From Phycomyces nitens (taxonomy: Eukaryota > Mucoromycota > Mucoromycetes > Mucorales > Phycomycetaceae): a DNA stretch of 64,000 bases. Positions 35,740 through 47,549 of this stretch are shown here, piece after piece (position 1 is the first letter of the stretch; every line of letters starts with the position of its first letter). The DNA lies in contig JAHRBC010000004.1 in NCBI GenBank assembly GCA_022702545.1, positions 1,922,001 through 1,986,000 of the forward strand. Direction: 5' to 3'. The position numbers and the translations under genes were made by a program. The notes beneath the pieces are model-generated. The model did no database searches and was not told the DNA's origin. It saw nothing but the letters and a program-made list of their open reading frames with translations.

Positions 35740-37702
35740 CTATTCAATTTTTTTCTGATTTTTGATGGCCCACCGAATGGTCTGCCAGTAGCTTATGAGT
35801 CCTGAATCGCTTCGTCTGGAGAGAATAAATATGAATATAAAAGCAACCACTAGGTTCAAAGCTGCGTGTTTTGCCGCTGCCTAAGATACACACGGTCCAT
35901 AAATATTATTAAGCAACTTTATATGTAATTCTATACTATATCCAGCTCTTCTTACCTTGAGGACCCAGCGCCACCCTTCCCATCCTTCTCCATTATTTTC
36001 GCTCTCTTTAATAGGCTTCTTTTCAATGACTCCTGAAGAGTCGGCCAAGACAACAGGATTGCGCTGTGTGCGGTGGTCTCTTTCTACCAATTCTTGTCGA
36101 AGGTCATCAATTCTCCCATTCAATGCAACAATCTCTTTCTGTAATGCTTCCAATGCACGACGTGTGGCTGGACCAAGACCAATGGTTGTTATATGTGGTT
36201 CGGGTATTCTTTCCATGGGTCTATAGCTGCCATATTGTCGACTATTTGACCTTGACATATCATGGGTTGCAGGCATTCCTGTTCCTTCTGGAATCCCTGC
36301 CATGCCTACAGTAGCTGTGACCGAAGAAGAAGCACTTGATTCCAAACGAGGGGATTGGAATCTAAAGGACGTGTCTTCTTCTGTAATAGGTCCCGAAGAG
36401 CGGGTATTGGGATTCTTAGCAGCTGTGGCATTAGATACAGCGACTGTATTGGCGGCAGCATTGGCAGCTGCCAATTCAGCAAACTGCTGGGCTCTACTAT
36501 CAGCTCTACGTTCATCTTCGATACTGTCTTCACTATCCTGACCATCCTGGGCTCTATAGCGACGGCCAGCCGGCTGCTGGACCCATGGATTCACACTAGC
36601 GTCAAATGTTTCTTCAAAGAAAGGCTCTGGTCTTCCTACTCTTACGCGCTGGGCACGCCGCTCATTTGTTCCTGTATGAGAGGCAACAGAGGATGGGCGC
36701 ATGCGTGGTGTAGCAGCAGGTGTGGCAGCAGATGAACGTGGAGGATGACGTACAGGTTGACCAGAGTTGGTTGCCTGAGACTGTACGGATGCTACTGAAG
36801 GTGGTCGGATAGGTACACCTTGCTTCTCTTGCCACGACCGCCTTCTGGGGGGACGCGTGCGTACAGATGGCGAGCGAGAAAGGGTAGGCTGGATCAAGGG
36901 TGATTCAAAGGACCGTCCGAGAGAATCTCGCATGGATGATGAGCGAGAGGTTGGTTGAGTAGAAACCTGCTGCTGAATGTCTCGAAGATAGGCCTGCTCT
37001 TCTGCATCTGCAGAGGCAATGCTTGATTCTGTGTATGGTTTCGTTGCGATACTATCAGTCTCATCTTTTAATCAATGCCTTCTCCAATCCAACAAAAAAA
37101 AACTACTGTACCTTCGTCATTATCCAGCCCTGTATCACTATCCTCCTCATGACTTCCTAGTGGTTGCATGGAAGTGAATGTCTGGATGATCTGTTGGGCC
37201 TGGGCTTTGCTTACAGGCTTTTTATATGCCTAGAGATCCTAGGATGAGTCCTGGGATTTATGAGCCTACAAGTCTGGCATACCTCTGTTGCACTTTTCAA
37301 AAGTGTATCAACATAGCGATGTTTGGCTTCCAGATCATTCAATCCCTCCAACTTTTTCCATGAATCCCTGAATTAAGAAAAAAAAAGAAAACGCCATTAG
37401 CTCCTAATGTACTTTACCTGTCAAATAGATTTCAGGTACTCACCATTTGGCTCTTCCTACGACATCAAATATTCCAGGTCTCTGTGTATCGATTGATCCG
37501 TGCGATACTTGCTTATAGAGCGCATAAAGCTAATAGCTTCATGTTTAAAACGGGTATCTTGTCAGCCATGGCATACCTCTAACTTTTGTTCTTTTGTTGG
37601 CTGAAAACTAGAAGACGCGGGCAGGTTCTGGACTATCATGAGAGCTTTATTGTACCGCTGATCGACATAACGATCAGAATAATGGGGTGGAATCATGGAC
37701 AT
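35740..37702 (-). CDS. Acyl-CoA-binding protein with C-terminal membrane anchor (ACBD4/5-Atg37-like)
   Basis: The first exons (from 37702) encode an acyl-CoA-binding domain: RYNKALMIVQNLP, LYALYKQVSHG, RPGIFDVVGRAKWDSW and KHRYVDTLL. The last two follow clean introns. A long Ser/Arg/Pro-rich disordered region follows (about 37000-36250), then a coiled coil (ALEALQKEIVALNGRIDDL, about 36170-36100). A final exon at about 35882-35740 encodes a hydrophobic segment (LNLVVAFIFIFIL) and a short basic tail. Total length is about 540 residues. This ACB, coiled-coil and tail-anchor order is that of ACBD4/5 and fungal Atg37, which sit on peroxisomes or the ER and bring acyl-CoA to those membranes. It is convergent with the reductase-acyltransferase, which would use acyl-CoA. 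A shared pathway is an inference. Confidence 0.85.
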
Positions 37703-39112
37703 TATGAGATAAAGTAGGAATCGACAATGAAGTGAAGCAGCAACAATACGTAGGACGAAGATTCAAAAGAGACTCATTCTACGAATTTTGAGAAATATCA
37801 CATGCCTTTGGGATTGACATTTTTAATGATAAATCGACCTCCTATGGGCTTTTGAACTGCCGCCTCTTTAGTCAAAGAGCTCTCTTTTTCGTTGTTGCTT
37901 CTCCACACCATTGAACTGCGGGGTATAAAGAAAGAAGGCCACCAAAAAGGGGGTTTCTGGTGGCTGCTTTGAAAAAATGTTACGTGAAAGGGATAAGCCG
38001 ACCGGCCGTCCGTAGATAGGACAAGGGAAAGACGTTGATTTAGGAGTTTCAGTCAAGGGAGTACAAACTCTCCATGACTTTTTGGGCAGGCTGGGGAGGA
38101 GGAGGAGGAGGAAAGGTTAGAGACAATTGATTAGGTGCTTTGTTGTGAAACTCCAGTTTAAAGCATACCTAGGCAATCAGAATAGCCATTGATTTAGATT
38201 ACAGACCAATCTTGCAGTATTGTTTTCATATTCTTTTGTCTATACACCACCCAAAGCTGCTACTCCTTCAAAAACACGAGGGTTTGGACTCCAAAACGTA
38301 GAGGAGCCCAAAAATAAATAAATAATAATAAAAATAAAAGATTTACCATCCCAAGTCAATAACTGAATACCAAATAGCCAATGATCTGTATTGACCCTCT
38401 CTTATTTGAAAACACGAGTCCCAGAATCCACTCATCTACAGCCGGAATACAGTGTCTCTTTTCTGTAGTCTTTAGTTTTCTGCAGTTTATTATTTATAAA
38501 AAATCAATAGAACAAATGGATTTCGTTGACAGGAACCAATTTTCTACTACATCATAGTCAAGTATAAAAATTGCTATTAACAGCGTCCCAAAAACCAATG
38601 AAAAAAATTCAATAGTATCCTTTTGACCATTAACCATCTCAGAAGCAATTGACAAAAATATTATAAATATTGAAGCATACGCCAGTTATCAATATATATT
38701 TTCTTGGAATTAATGTCGATTATTGGGTGCAAATGGATAAAAATGGAATTGCGTTACAGTGGTTACTAATTTAAAATGTGGGGTAATTTTAGACATCAAG
38801 AGAATAATAAGGCAAGTCAAAACCAAACAAGAACCTCTATAAATCAAGGGGGTCAATTCTCAAAATGGGGTTTCTTTTTTAATTGCTCATTTTTTCTCCT
38901 GTTGTGATTATTGAGAACCCAAAAGACGTTTAAGAAATATAAATCACAAAATATTCGATTTGAATACAAATGTATTAAAGAAATAATTCAAGTTGACTTT
39001 TATTATTATTATTTGTACTATATTGAAACCAACGAGACTTTTATACAGGGCCGTTATACAAATATTGAGTGATTTCAAGCTTTGTCAAAAGGTATAACCG
39101 AAAGACGTGTAT
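37703..39112. other. Intergenic region upstream of the acyl-CoA-binding protein gene
   Basis: A (GGA)n patch lies at about 38094-38113, and an AAT-rich patch near 38320-38335. No gene was recognised. It contains the promoter of the gene on the minus strand. Confidence 0.4.
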
Positions 39113-40845
39113 TTATATTAATAGTATTCTTAATGCATACAAGCAATTTATCTGGAAATGTATAATCATAAAGCAAGACATTTATTCAATACAAGTCATC
39201 CTTTATACTTTTCTAAGGCTATTATTTTATGTACAAAGAGGCAATACTTTTCTCATGCTCTCTTGTACTTATCTAATCTTTGGCCAGAGCATCTTTCAAC
39301 TGCTTTAGGGTTGTACGTTAAATTAATCATGAATGAATATTATTATTCAATCTATTTCAAATGCTCTTAGTTGGGTTCAAGTAAGGACTCTTTGATGGTC
39401 ATTCATGAGCATACCAAGTTTATCATAACGTATTCTTGACTTTGGAGTTTTATGGGATGTGAAAAAAAAAGAATGAAAATACAATTATATCGATTGGTAT
39501 TGCAGGGAATTAACAAACTTGATGAATTTGTAAATTTGTGTATTAAATCGATAGTTTGCTTTTTCTATCTAGTTGATTTTATTTGGATCTTGAATAAACT
39601 TTGTATTAACAACTAGACAGCTACTGGATTATGCCAACAAAGATATTCATGAAAAGATAGTCTATTGGATCTACATTTGTTTAACCTTGTTTGAATCTTT
39701 ATTTTATTCTCTTGTATCTAACATGGGTATACCTTGGTATATATATATATATATATATTCATTCCTCTAGTCATTATCTGGTTAATTTTTTGGCTTTATT
39801 CTTCAATAATATTTTCTAGCCTTGTTTTATTATTATTATTCGAGTGAACAGAGTCAACTAAGCCAGTACTCCAAGTGGTTTTTATAGAGAAAACAAGAGT
39901 ATCAAGTAGTTCCAAGGTCATTGCGCTCTTTCTTTTTGTGCATTTGGTACGAGAGAAATATTTTGGTATCTTATGTGGCTAGTAACCCAAGAGTTGTTGC
40001 GCGTTTGCTAAAGGCAGAATATTGATTCAGTAGATTGTGTAGATGAAAAGTAATCTCCATTGGAATCTACTACATTATAACTAGCCCTTTGTCTTGTATT
40101 GAAAAAATAAACAGGGAAAACCGCGACAATGAAAGAGAGAGAGAAAGGCGATTGGATTAGCATGAGAGCTATTGATTAGCTACAGATGTAGAATCTATTA
40201 TTATTTTGGTAAAAAATACCCAGCAGACACTATAAAGATCATATTTCCATAAAAGGCAGGCAAAGCGTTGCACGTATTTCTTAATTTTCTATACTCCAGT
40301 AATACTGGGGTATGGCTTGGTTGGTTAAGGCGTTGGATTTCCAAGGTCCAGGTCCGGGGTTCGATTCCCGGGCTTGGAAATCGGGAAGCCTGAAAATTCT
40401 TAATCAGCTGTGTCGTACGTCGGGGCAGTACCTGGGACTTTGTCCAAGTCTCAGCTTGGACTTCAGTAGCCGCGTAGATTCCAATCTACCAAGCTTAGCT
40501 TGGTAGAGTACTGTTGCATTTTTTTTATTTTATTTTTTGTCGTTTTGGATCTGGGTTGTTCTTCCAATGCTATTACACAGCCAATATTTGCCCAAACTCA
40601 CTGGGAGTCGTAAACAAAGATAGAAAGATAGATCCTTTTTATTCAATGAAATATTGTCCTCTTTTATATCTTTTCTAAACCTACTCAGCCATCATAAATG
40701 TCTGACACTTTGGTGGCCTCAAAAATTCCAACCTACTAAGAAGGAGAGCTTAGTAGACTACTACTATTTTTTAATTTTTCAAATTTATTTATTAGGGGGT
40801 TTCATTGATTTTATTTTTCCAAGTTTTATCTATTGGCAATCAAAC
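39113..40845 (+). repeat. Repeat arm R3 with outer extension (left half of palindromic block 2)
   Basis: Nearly identical, inverted copy of R2 (19844-21560), with the same tRNA-like module at about 40307-40382 on the plus strand and the same (TA)n run (39739-39757). Open frames seen within it are identical to those of R2 and reflect recent duplication, not selection for protein. Confidence 0.85.
40307..40382 (+). repeat. tRNA-like module in R3
   Basis: Same box A and box B as the module at 17323-17398, with perfect GGTTCGATTCC. Ends do not form an acceptor stem. Confidence 0.55.
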
Positions 40846-41378
40846 CAACTCAGCCTATGTGAGAGGCACTTCTGTGTCTGGGGTATGGCTGTTTTCTCAA
40901 GTTGGGACATTCAATTCCAAAGCCTGAGTAGGGATTTCAGCCCTGAGTATGGTATATGGCCGTTGCGATATCTGGCCAATCTCTTGCTCTCCGGCAATCA
41001 ATATTGTGACAGTGTATAAAGTCATACTTTATTCAAGCCTCCAATATCTCGTGGTCGGTTAATGGAACCAGGTGCTGCGAAGATGTGCCTGTCAGGATTT
41101 TGGCTGAACGTCTTTAGGCCATTATCTTGCGCTGGAAACAATGTTCAATTCTCGCCCGTAGTCTTCTGGGCTACAAGACTATATTCATCGTTCTTGGTTG
41201 TACTGCTCTAGTAGTTATACCCAAGAGCACTTTGATAATGTTAATCCAGAAAATGTAAAATCGCGTTTAGATGAAACGAAGGAGGCGGGGTCTCGTAACT
41301 GAATATAGTCTGTTGCTTAAAACAGTGAGGAATAGCCCCAGTCTTTTGAATTTTGTTGTTCTTTTGAACATCCCCGTC

Positions 41379-41463
41379 TCGGTCTATAGTTGACTTTTGG
41401 TTGACTTGACAGGTGGTTTTCCGGCCTTGGCTGGAAGACCGTGAGTTCGAATCTCACGGAGAC
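41379..41463 (+). repeat. Second tRNA-like module (block 2)
   Basis: GTCTCGG at the 5' end pairs with CGGAGAC at the 3' end except for one position, and the T-arm CCGTGAGTTCGAATCTCACGG-type stem is perfect. The middle is degenerate. This copy is better preserved than the one at 19214-19302. Confidence 0.5.
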
Positions 41464-41679
41464 TTTTAGATAGTTTTATTCTCTAAATATTCCTTTCTTT
41501 GTTTGATTTAATATTTATATAGACTCATACCAAGATTAAAGACAATTGATTTAAACCTCACAAAATAAAGAGTCAGTACCATAATCTTTTTATTTCTATT
41601 TTTAATGGCGCTTTCCTCATTCGACTCACATAATGTCCCAACAAAACAACAATGAAATCATTAAGAAACATAAGGGGCT

Positions 41680-42690
41680 TTTAGCTTATCAAAAAAGAAC
41701 CTATAATCAGTTGAACTCGTATGAGCAGATCACCTTTAGCTACATCAGAAGAGAATGGCACACCCTTGAAAACAGTATGCACATCAATCAAAAGATAAAA
41801 AGATACTAGAAGCGCATTTTCTAAGAAACGTCTAAGCTTATGAATGAGCATGACAACCGTTATCGAGCCAATTGAATGAAAAAGAATTGTGCTGCAATAT
41901 TTGAAGATCTTCCAGACTTTTGTGTCAGACACAAGGGGTCATTCAGCCTCCAAGTCTACAATTTTGAGAACTATTCGTATAGTCGGCATGCTTTTTTTGT
42001 CGGTTTGTATAAAAGCCACCTTCATCAAAAGCACACAAGATGAAGATATTAAAATTTGCAAATTATTCCAAGAAAGCTAATCAGATATGGGATCGTGCCA
42101 TCTGAAGTGATGAGTCAAGACTCATACTTTTCCTAAAGATAAGACCACGAGAATTTTGCGCCAAGTTGGAAAATATAAAGCAGATTATATAAAGCCAAGA
42201 ATGTAGCTTGGTAGAGGCTCCATCATTCTCTAGTAATGTGTATGGGAAGAAGCCGTAGGTCCTTTAAGACGATCAAGGGTATGCTTAAACAGCAAGCGTA
42301 TATGAACTTGTTGGGAAGAAAACTTTCCATTTTTTGGGAAATTGAATGAAGAAAAGAACCGAGAGCTTATTTATCAAGTAGAAAATGCTCAATGCAAAAG
42401 TCAAATCTTGCGGAGAGGTGAAAGAAGGCTCTAGGTGGGACAATAATGTTTTGTCTATCAAACAGCCCAGATATCACCCCTATTGATAATATACAGACAT
42501 GTCTTGGTTGCACGATAAGGCCAGTAGTGTGTTATACACACCACAGTCGAGTGAAATACAGACTCCACAACCGATCTCTGGCTATACTCTTTGCAAATAC
42601 ACGGCAAGCTAATGTCTGAATAGGTTATACACCAAGCACTTATATATCTCATACCAAGCGATAGCCGACCATTATACAGCCGAGATTTTA
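41680..42690 (+). pseudogene. Decayed Tc1/mariner transposase (block 2 copy)
   Basis: Inverted counterpart of the relic at 17990-18995, with the same HTH-like and SPDITPIDN landmarks but additional small indels. For example, the region matching WDRV...SDESRF is shorter here. The copies have diverged more than the flanking arms R2/R3. Confidence 0.7.
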
Positions 42691-42806
42691 ACTACAAAGA
42701 CATTTGAGTAATTCAAATCAGCTGTGATACTATACAAATACTCTTTGGATAGAATACTAAGAATGATTAAAAAAGGGGGTTCAATAACATATTTTCAAAG
42801 TCTTGA

Positions 42807-43091
42807 TTGCCAATAGATAAAACTTGGAAAATAAAAATCAATGAAACCCCCTAATAACTGAATTTGAAAAATAAAATAAAATAAAAAATAAAAAATAACA
42901 GTACTCTACTAAGCTCTCCTTCTTAGTAGATTGGAATATTTGAAACCACCAAAGTGTTAGACATTTATGATGGCTGAGTAGGTTTAGAAAATATATAAAA
43001 GAGGACAATATTTCATTGAATAAAAAAGAATCTATCTTTCTATCTTTGTTTACGACTCCCAGTGAGTTTGGGCAAATATTGGCTGTGTAAT
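42807..43091 (-). repeat. Repeat arm R4, proximal part
   Basis: Matches the inner part of R1/R2 and stops abruptly after GGCTGTGTAA at 43091, where the foldback element begins. The rest of the arm resumes at 49821. A 278-nt segment, corresponding to 20106-20383 in R2 and including the tRNA-like module, is missing. Confidence 0.8.
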
Positions 43092-44168
43092 TGTCTATCA
43101 ATCCTTACGGAGTTTCAGACAATCCAGATTGTCCATCGGAGACTCCGTCCCTCCAATGAGGTTTAGGCTTCCTAAGCCACGCTTTTTTATTCTTTTTTTT
43201 ATGGTGCTCTCCACCACCTCTCCGTCAGTCGGCGAAAAAGGAAGGCATAGGCCATTCGATGAATTTAGTAATTAAGCTGTTTATTATGGTGGCTAAAATA
43301 CTAAATGCAGTAGGTCTTTTCCAAAACGAGAATCCTCATGCTTTAAGCATTGGAAATATAAAATGGTTAGACTCACTCAACGGCCATTAAAAATGACCGA
43401 ATACCCAATAAAAAGACCTCTATATCCTAAATAATATTACTAAACCAACATGTTACATTATTCACTTTTACAGCCATTATTTTTACTGTGAATGTATTCA
43501 TAATTACTTTCTTCTTCCATCTTATTATTCCTTTATTCAACAATACTTTAAATAAAAAATAAATCCCAACAACTATAAAACTCATACCTTCTACTTAAAT
43601 TATAAAAATATGGAAGTTCAAGATGTATTTGACAATAGTATTGATTAATATTCAAAACCATCGAAACACAGTATAAACATAAAGAATAAGAAGGGCATTT
43701 TAGTATTTATATGATTTATTTTAATATTTACTAAAATAACTACTCAATAGGCCCAAAGTTATTAAGCAAAAACAAGAATAATGGCTGTGAAAGTGAACAA
43801 TGTAACATATTAGTTTAGTAATATTATTTAGGATATAGAGGTCTTTTTATTGGGTATTAGGTCATTTTTAATGGCCGTTGAATGAGTCTAACCATTTTAT
43901 ATTTCCAATGCTTAAAGCATGAGGATTCTCGTTTTGGAAAAGGCCTACTGCATTTAGTATTTTAGCTACCATAATAAACAATTTAATTACTAAATTCATC
44001 AATAGATTTGTACCTTCCTTTTTCGCCGACTGACGGAGAGGTGGTGGAGAGCACCATTAAAAAAAAGAATAAAAAAGCGTGGCTTAGGAAGCCTAAACCT
44101 CATTGGAGGGACGGAGTCTCCGATGGACAATCTGGATTGTCTGAAACTCCGTAAGGATTGATAGACAA
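43092..44168. mobile_element. Foldback element with about 395-bp terminal inverted repeats
   Basis: The left arm (43092 to about 43490) begins TTGTCTATCAATCC and recurs inverted, about 95% alike by eye, at about 43775-44168. A loop of about 285 nt of AT-rich sequence separates them. There is no transposase and no clear target-site duplication. The shape fits a foldback or long-TIR MITE that needs a transposase supplied from elsewhere. A small open frame across the right arm is incidental. Confidence 0.85.
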
Positions 44169-44499
44169 TGTTACCGTTTCGTTCACACAGGACAAAAATT
44201 ATTTTTTTCAAGAATGCTCAACATCTTTAACACCAAATAAAATGCTCATTTCGATAAACAAGGTTGCCTAAAATTTTACGAGCCCTTTCTATGATACTAC
44301 AACTACCTCATTGCCAGAGGAAAAGAGATTCCATGCGACTTTTATGAATCGGCATCGATGACATTACCTTTCAACCACAATCTGCGGAGACAAAGCAGTC
44401 TAAAATCAGAAAAAACAGCAGTTATGTTACCGTTTCGGTAGCTGTTCCCACTCCTCTCGCCGTAGTGACGGGTACGACTTATTCAGTTGTTGAATCTTT

Positions 44500-45539
44500 A
44501 TGAGTTTACCTACGAAATTAAAGCCTGGAAAAGATCTAATGGCCAAAGAAGCCCTAAGAGATCCTAAAGTCATAAATCTCATCACTGAATACCTGGTAAA
44601 AACAACAGACGATTATTTTATTGGAAACTGCGAATGGAAAGACGGTACACACTCCGACATGGTTCTTGAGCCGAAGAACGCTCTCTCAGATCTTCCTCCT
44701 CTAATCGTGGAGATTCAGCATACAGTTAACAAAGCATTCATGAAAAGAGCTGTTAGCTATTGCTTACAAGCATTTGCAAGATACCATAAAGATCCTATAA
44801 TATTGATAATTTGCACAGAGAAGCTTAATCAAGATAATATACATGTGAAACTAAGCAAGCTCCCAGGTGTCTTCTCATACTTTTCAGAACCATGGGCCGA
44901 ACACTGCTATATTATTTCTAAAGAAAGTACCAAAGATAATCTGTCGATCCCCCTGCACCCATTAGTTGCACTTGGTTCTTTTTTTACAAACCGTAGTCTC
45001 TCATTAGCAGATCATCCATCCAAAAACGATCCAACGGTTCAATATTTATACACCTCAGCAATATTGCAACATCAAATTAGCGTCATTAACAAAGATATTC
45101 CGCTTTCATTTATGAATTTTCAACTTATGGAGTATGATAAATTATTGACACTCGCACATTCACTTGGTCAACCACAGTTGGGAGAAGCCGTAAATGATGC
45201 AAAGACAAGAACTCTGACAATGAAAAGGGGATATGAAGAACTATTTACTACTGAATCTTCATTAAATAAAAAAAAACGAGTGTCCCATCACCAACAACAT
45301 CCACACCCACCACTGCAGCTGACAGGAACGATAGCAAGTTTGAAAAAGCCATGAAATTTGTCGCTGAATTTAAACAAAAGAAAGAGGAGAAAGAGGAAAC
45401 AATGGATTGGGTCGCTTGTTTGAAAGAAGGAAAGGACTTGAATATATTAAATTATAAAAATTCTGAATCATTACGCCAACAATTCATCAAGTATACCAAA
45501 AGAAAGTCAAAGCAAACAAATTCTGATAATTCAAATTAA
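44500..45539 (+). pseudogene. PD-(D/E)XK-like nuclease family protein, split by a frameshift
   Basis: The first frame (44500-45354, 284 codons) has a helical N-terminus, then D53 (SDMVLEP), E71-x-Q73 (LIVEIQ) and a following helix with KRAVSYCLQAF before a strand (IILIICTE). This is the spacing and order of a PD-(D/E)XK core with the ExQ variant seen in Rpn-like nucleases. The frame changes in a run of nine A (45268-45276). The other frame then runs on with no stop through a Ser/Thr/Pro linker into a charged helix to 45539. Together they would be about 346 residues. Either the gene is broken by one base or the A-run is a sequence error. A related gene lies 470 nt downstream on the other strand. 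Activity is inferred only. Confidence 0.6.
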
Positions 45540-46012
45540 ATAAACAACTTTAATATTGAACACCTATTTTTATCAAATTATCTTTCTTTTCATTTCCGTA
45601 TTTTTTAAAACCCTGTTGAATACAGAACTTAGGGCCAATGTGTTAGTAATTGATAAAGGAATCATGGATCAGATATTTGACATTTAAATGTTACTGTTGA
45701 ATTAGTAATTATGATTTATAAGTCATTATGTGCTTGTTAGGTGATGTGTATTTTATGAATTATATTTTATATGTGTAGATTGTTATATTATGTTGAGTAG
45801 AAGTAAAATGTCTATTAAGTAACGTCAGATCGCGGCAAGTCTATAACTGATGAGCGGCACTCAAGAAGGACCAATTTGGATAAAGAAAGTAAATACCCAT
45901 AAAATAATAAAAGGCTCAGAAACTAATAAGCTTGCGTTCATATTTAAACGCAAAACCGTTTAAGGATAGGCAGGTTTAAATCTAATTGTGGGTGAACTTT
46001 AACTATTATTTA

Positions 46013-46590
46013 CTAATCTTTGATTATATCCCTCATAATGGGATTGCCAATATCTCGCAGCTTTTGTTTCTGCATTTCATCATCGGAAAAATAGATCGCA
46101 AATACTACCAACGGGTCAAGTTTGTTTGATTCGTCTTCACTAAGGTTAATTGCATTTTTGAGGATAATTAGGCACTTTTCCGCCCACACAGTACTCTCGA
46201 ACATCTGTCTATGAGAATTTTCCAAAGTGGGTGATAGCAGTGATCTTACTGACGAGGAGATCTTATCAGTACAAAGAATAACAAGCGAAAGCTGAATGTC
46301 AAAGCGGTAGAATATCTCCAAGCATTTTTCAACTGATTTTTTCATTGAAATTTTTGTAATGTTTGACTGAATCTCCAAAAGGATTGAACTTGATTGAGCC
46401 ATGTAAAGAACAAAATAAGAACCATTACCCAAAAATTCTAATTGAACAAAACTGAAATTAGGACAATCCTTTTTTATAATGGATTCAGCAAGCAATTTAA
46501 TAAATGCAGGGCTTTGTAAAGTTTTTATAACTAAAGAGTTATCAGCAAAGTATTCAAATTGGCTTTACAGGTTTACCTACTTTCACTCAT
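46013..46590 (-). CDS. Diverged paralog of the neighbouring PD-(D/E)XK-like protein
   Basis: Exon 1 is only 46590-46581, followed by a 50-nt intron (46580-46531) and an exon to 46013, giving about 175 residues. The protein reads MSEIIKTLQSPAFIKLL and aligns with ALRDPKVINLI of the 44500 gene. It then matches ILLEIQ (LIVEIQ), VEKCLEIFYRF, VILCTDKI and WAEKCLIIL. The position of the catalytic Asp (SDM in the neighbour) is SYF here, and about 100 C-terminal residues are absent. It is probably inactive or a remnant. No recognised partner or promoter motif is seen. Confidence 0.55.
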
Positions 46591-46991
46591 TGTAATCAAA
46601 ATTGAAGAGTAAAATAAACTGTCTTTGTCGAACTGCAACCGTACCCTGTAATGTTTCTTATGGATCGAGGTTTGAAGGTAGCGGACAATAGCTCAGAGTA
46701 GAAAAAGAACCGTCTTTTATTTGATCAATTGTTTTGACTATTTATGTGGCTTTTTATAATCACTATCCTAATTTGTAATTCCTATTCTTGATTCATTACA
46801 TACCCGTACCCGTACTTGTGACTGCAAAAGCAAAAAATAAGCTGTACCCGTACCCGTACCCGTACCCGTACCCGTGACTGCAAAATTAAAAATAAGCCGT
46901 ACCTATATCATACTGTAATGTTGTCCGGGTCGGAGCAACAGACAGTTCGGTCTGGTGTGAAGACGGGCTACTAGGAGTACAATGGCGACAC
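46591..46991. repeat. Region with TACCCG hexamer repeats and a 58-bp direct repeat
   Basis: TACCCG/CCCGTA units run at about 46797-46815 and again at 46844-46875 (five units). Each is followed by GTGACTGCAAAA and a similar A-rich piece, so a unit of about 58-68 bp is duplicated. The TGTAATG words at about 46650 and 46914 resemble LTR starts. No coding sequence is seen. Confidence 0.6.
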
Positions 46992-47549
46992 TAGAGACAT
47001 TTGGGGATTAAACCCAGACACCCAAATTTCAGATTTATCGCAATCCTTATTTTAGAAATATGAGACGTCGTCATAACTTTCAATCGCTATCCGTTTTAAG
47101 AAATTTTTTAGGCAATGTAATTTGATAATATAATGACTGTAATTTAAAAATACATTCTGAGATTATAGTTCTTCCTCTTTTGCGTTTTATACATATACAA
47201 AAATGTCAGGATATGGAAACAAATTTTGCAAAAATCTCTACCAATTTAATGTAGAACGTCTTGGTAACATCTTTGGTAATACCAGAGTCTTTAATAATGA
47301 GAATCAACATGTTATGGAAGACGATACACCACTTAATGAGCAAACTTTCAAACTTGCATTATATTCGGCGATATACAAGCCAGACTATAACATATCTGAT
47401 TGGTTTATTTTAAAAAGCAGAATAACGCCTGTACTGTCGCTATTAGCGATGAAATCTGCTCGAATTGTCGCTCTTTTCATGTAACATTCAGCGCAAATTT
47501 CCTTTTATAGTATTTGACGCTATCTGGGTTTAATCCCCAAATGTCTCTA
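46992..47549. mobile_element. Small element bounded by perfect 27-bp inverted repeats
   Basis: The 27-nt sequence at 46992-47018 recurs exactly inverted at 47523-47549. It starts TAGAGACATTTGGGG. The 558-bp unit encloses one open frame (47203-47484). No clear target duplication flanks it. It could be a small non-autonomous element or an inverted duplication. Confidence 0.55.
47203..47484 (+). CDS. Hypothetical protein of 93 residues inside the inverted-repeat unit
   Basis: Begins MSGYGNKFCKNLYQFNVERL and has no recognisable domain. The composition is ordinary and the frame is longer than most random ones here, but there is no homologous partner in the window. A coding role is possible, not shown. 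Confidence 0.25.
   Translation: MSGYGNKFCKNLYQFNVERLGNIFGNTRVFNNENQHVMEDDTPLNEQTFKLALYSAIYKPDYNISDWFILKSRITPVLSLLAMKSARIVALFM

Noticed and set aside
46797..46875. Telomere-like repeat
   Set aside because: Units are TACCCG, not the fungal TTAGGG/CCCTAA, and are few and internal.
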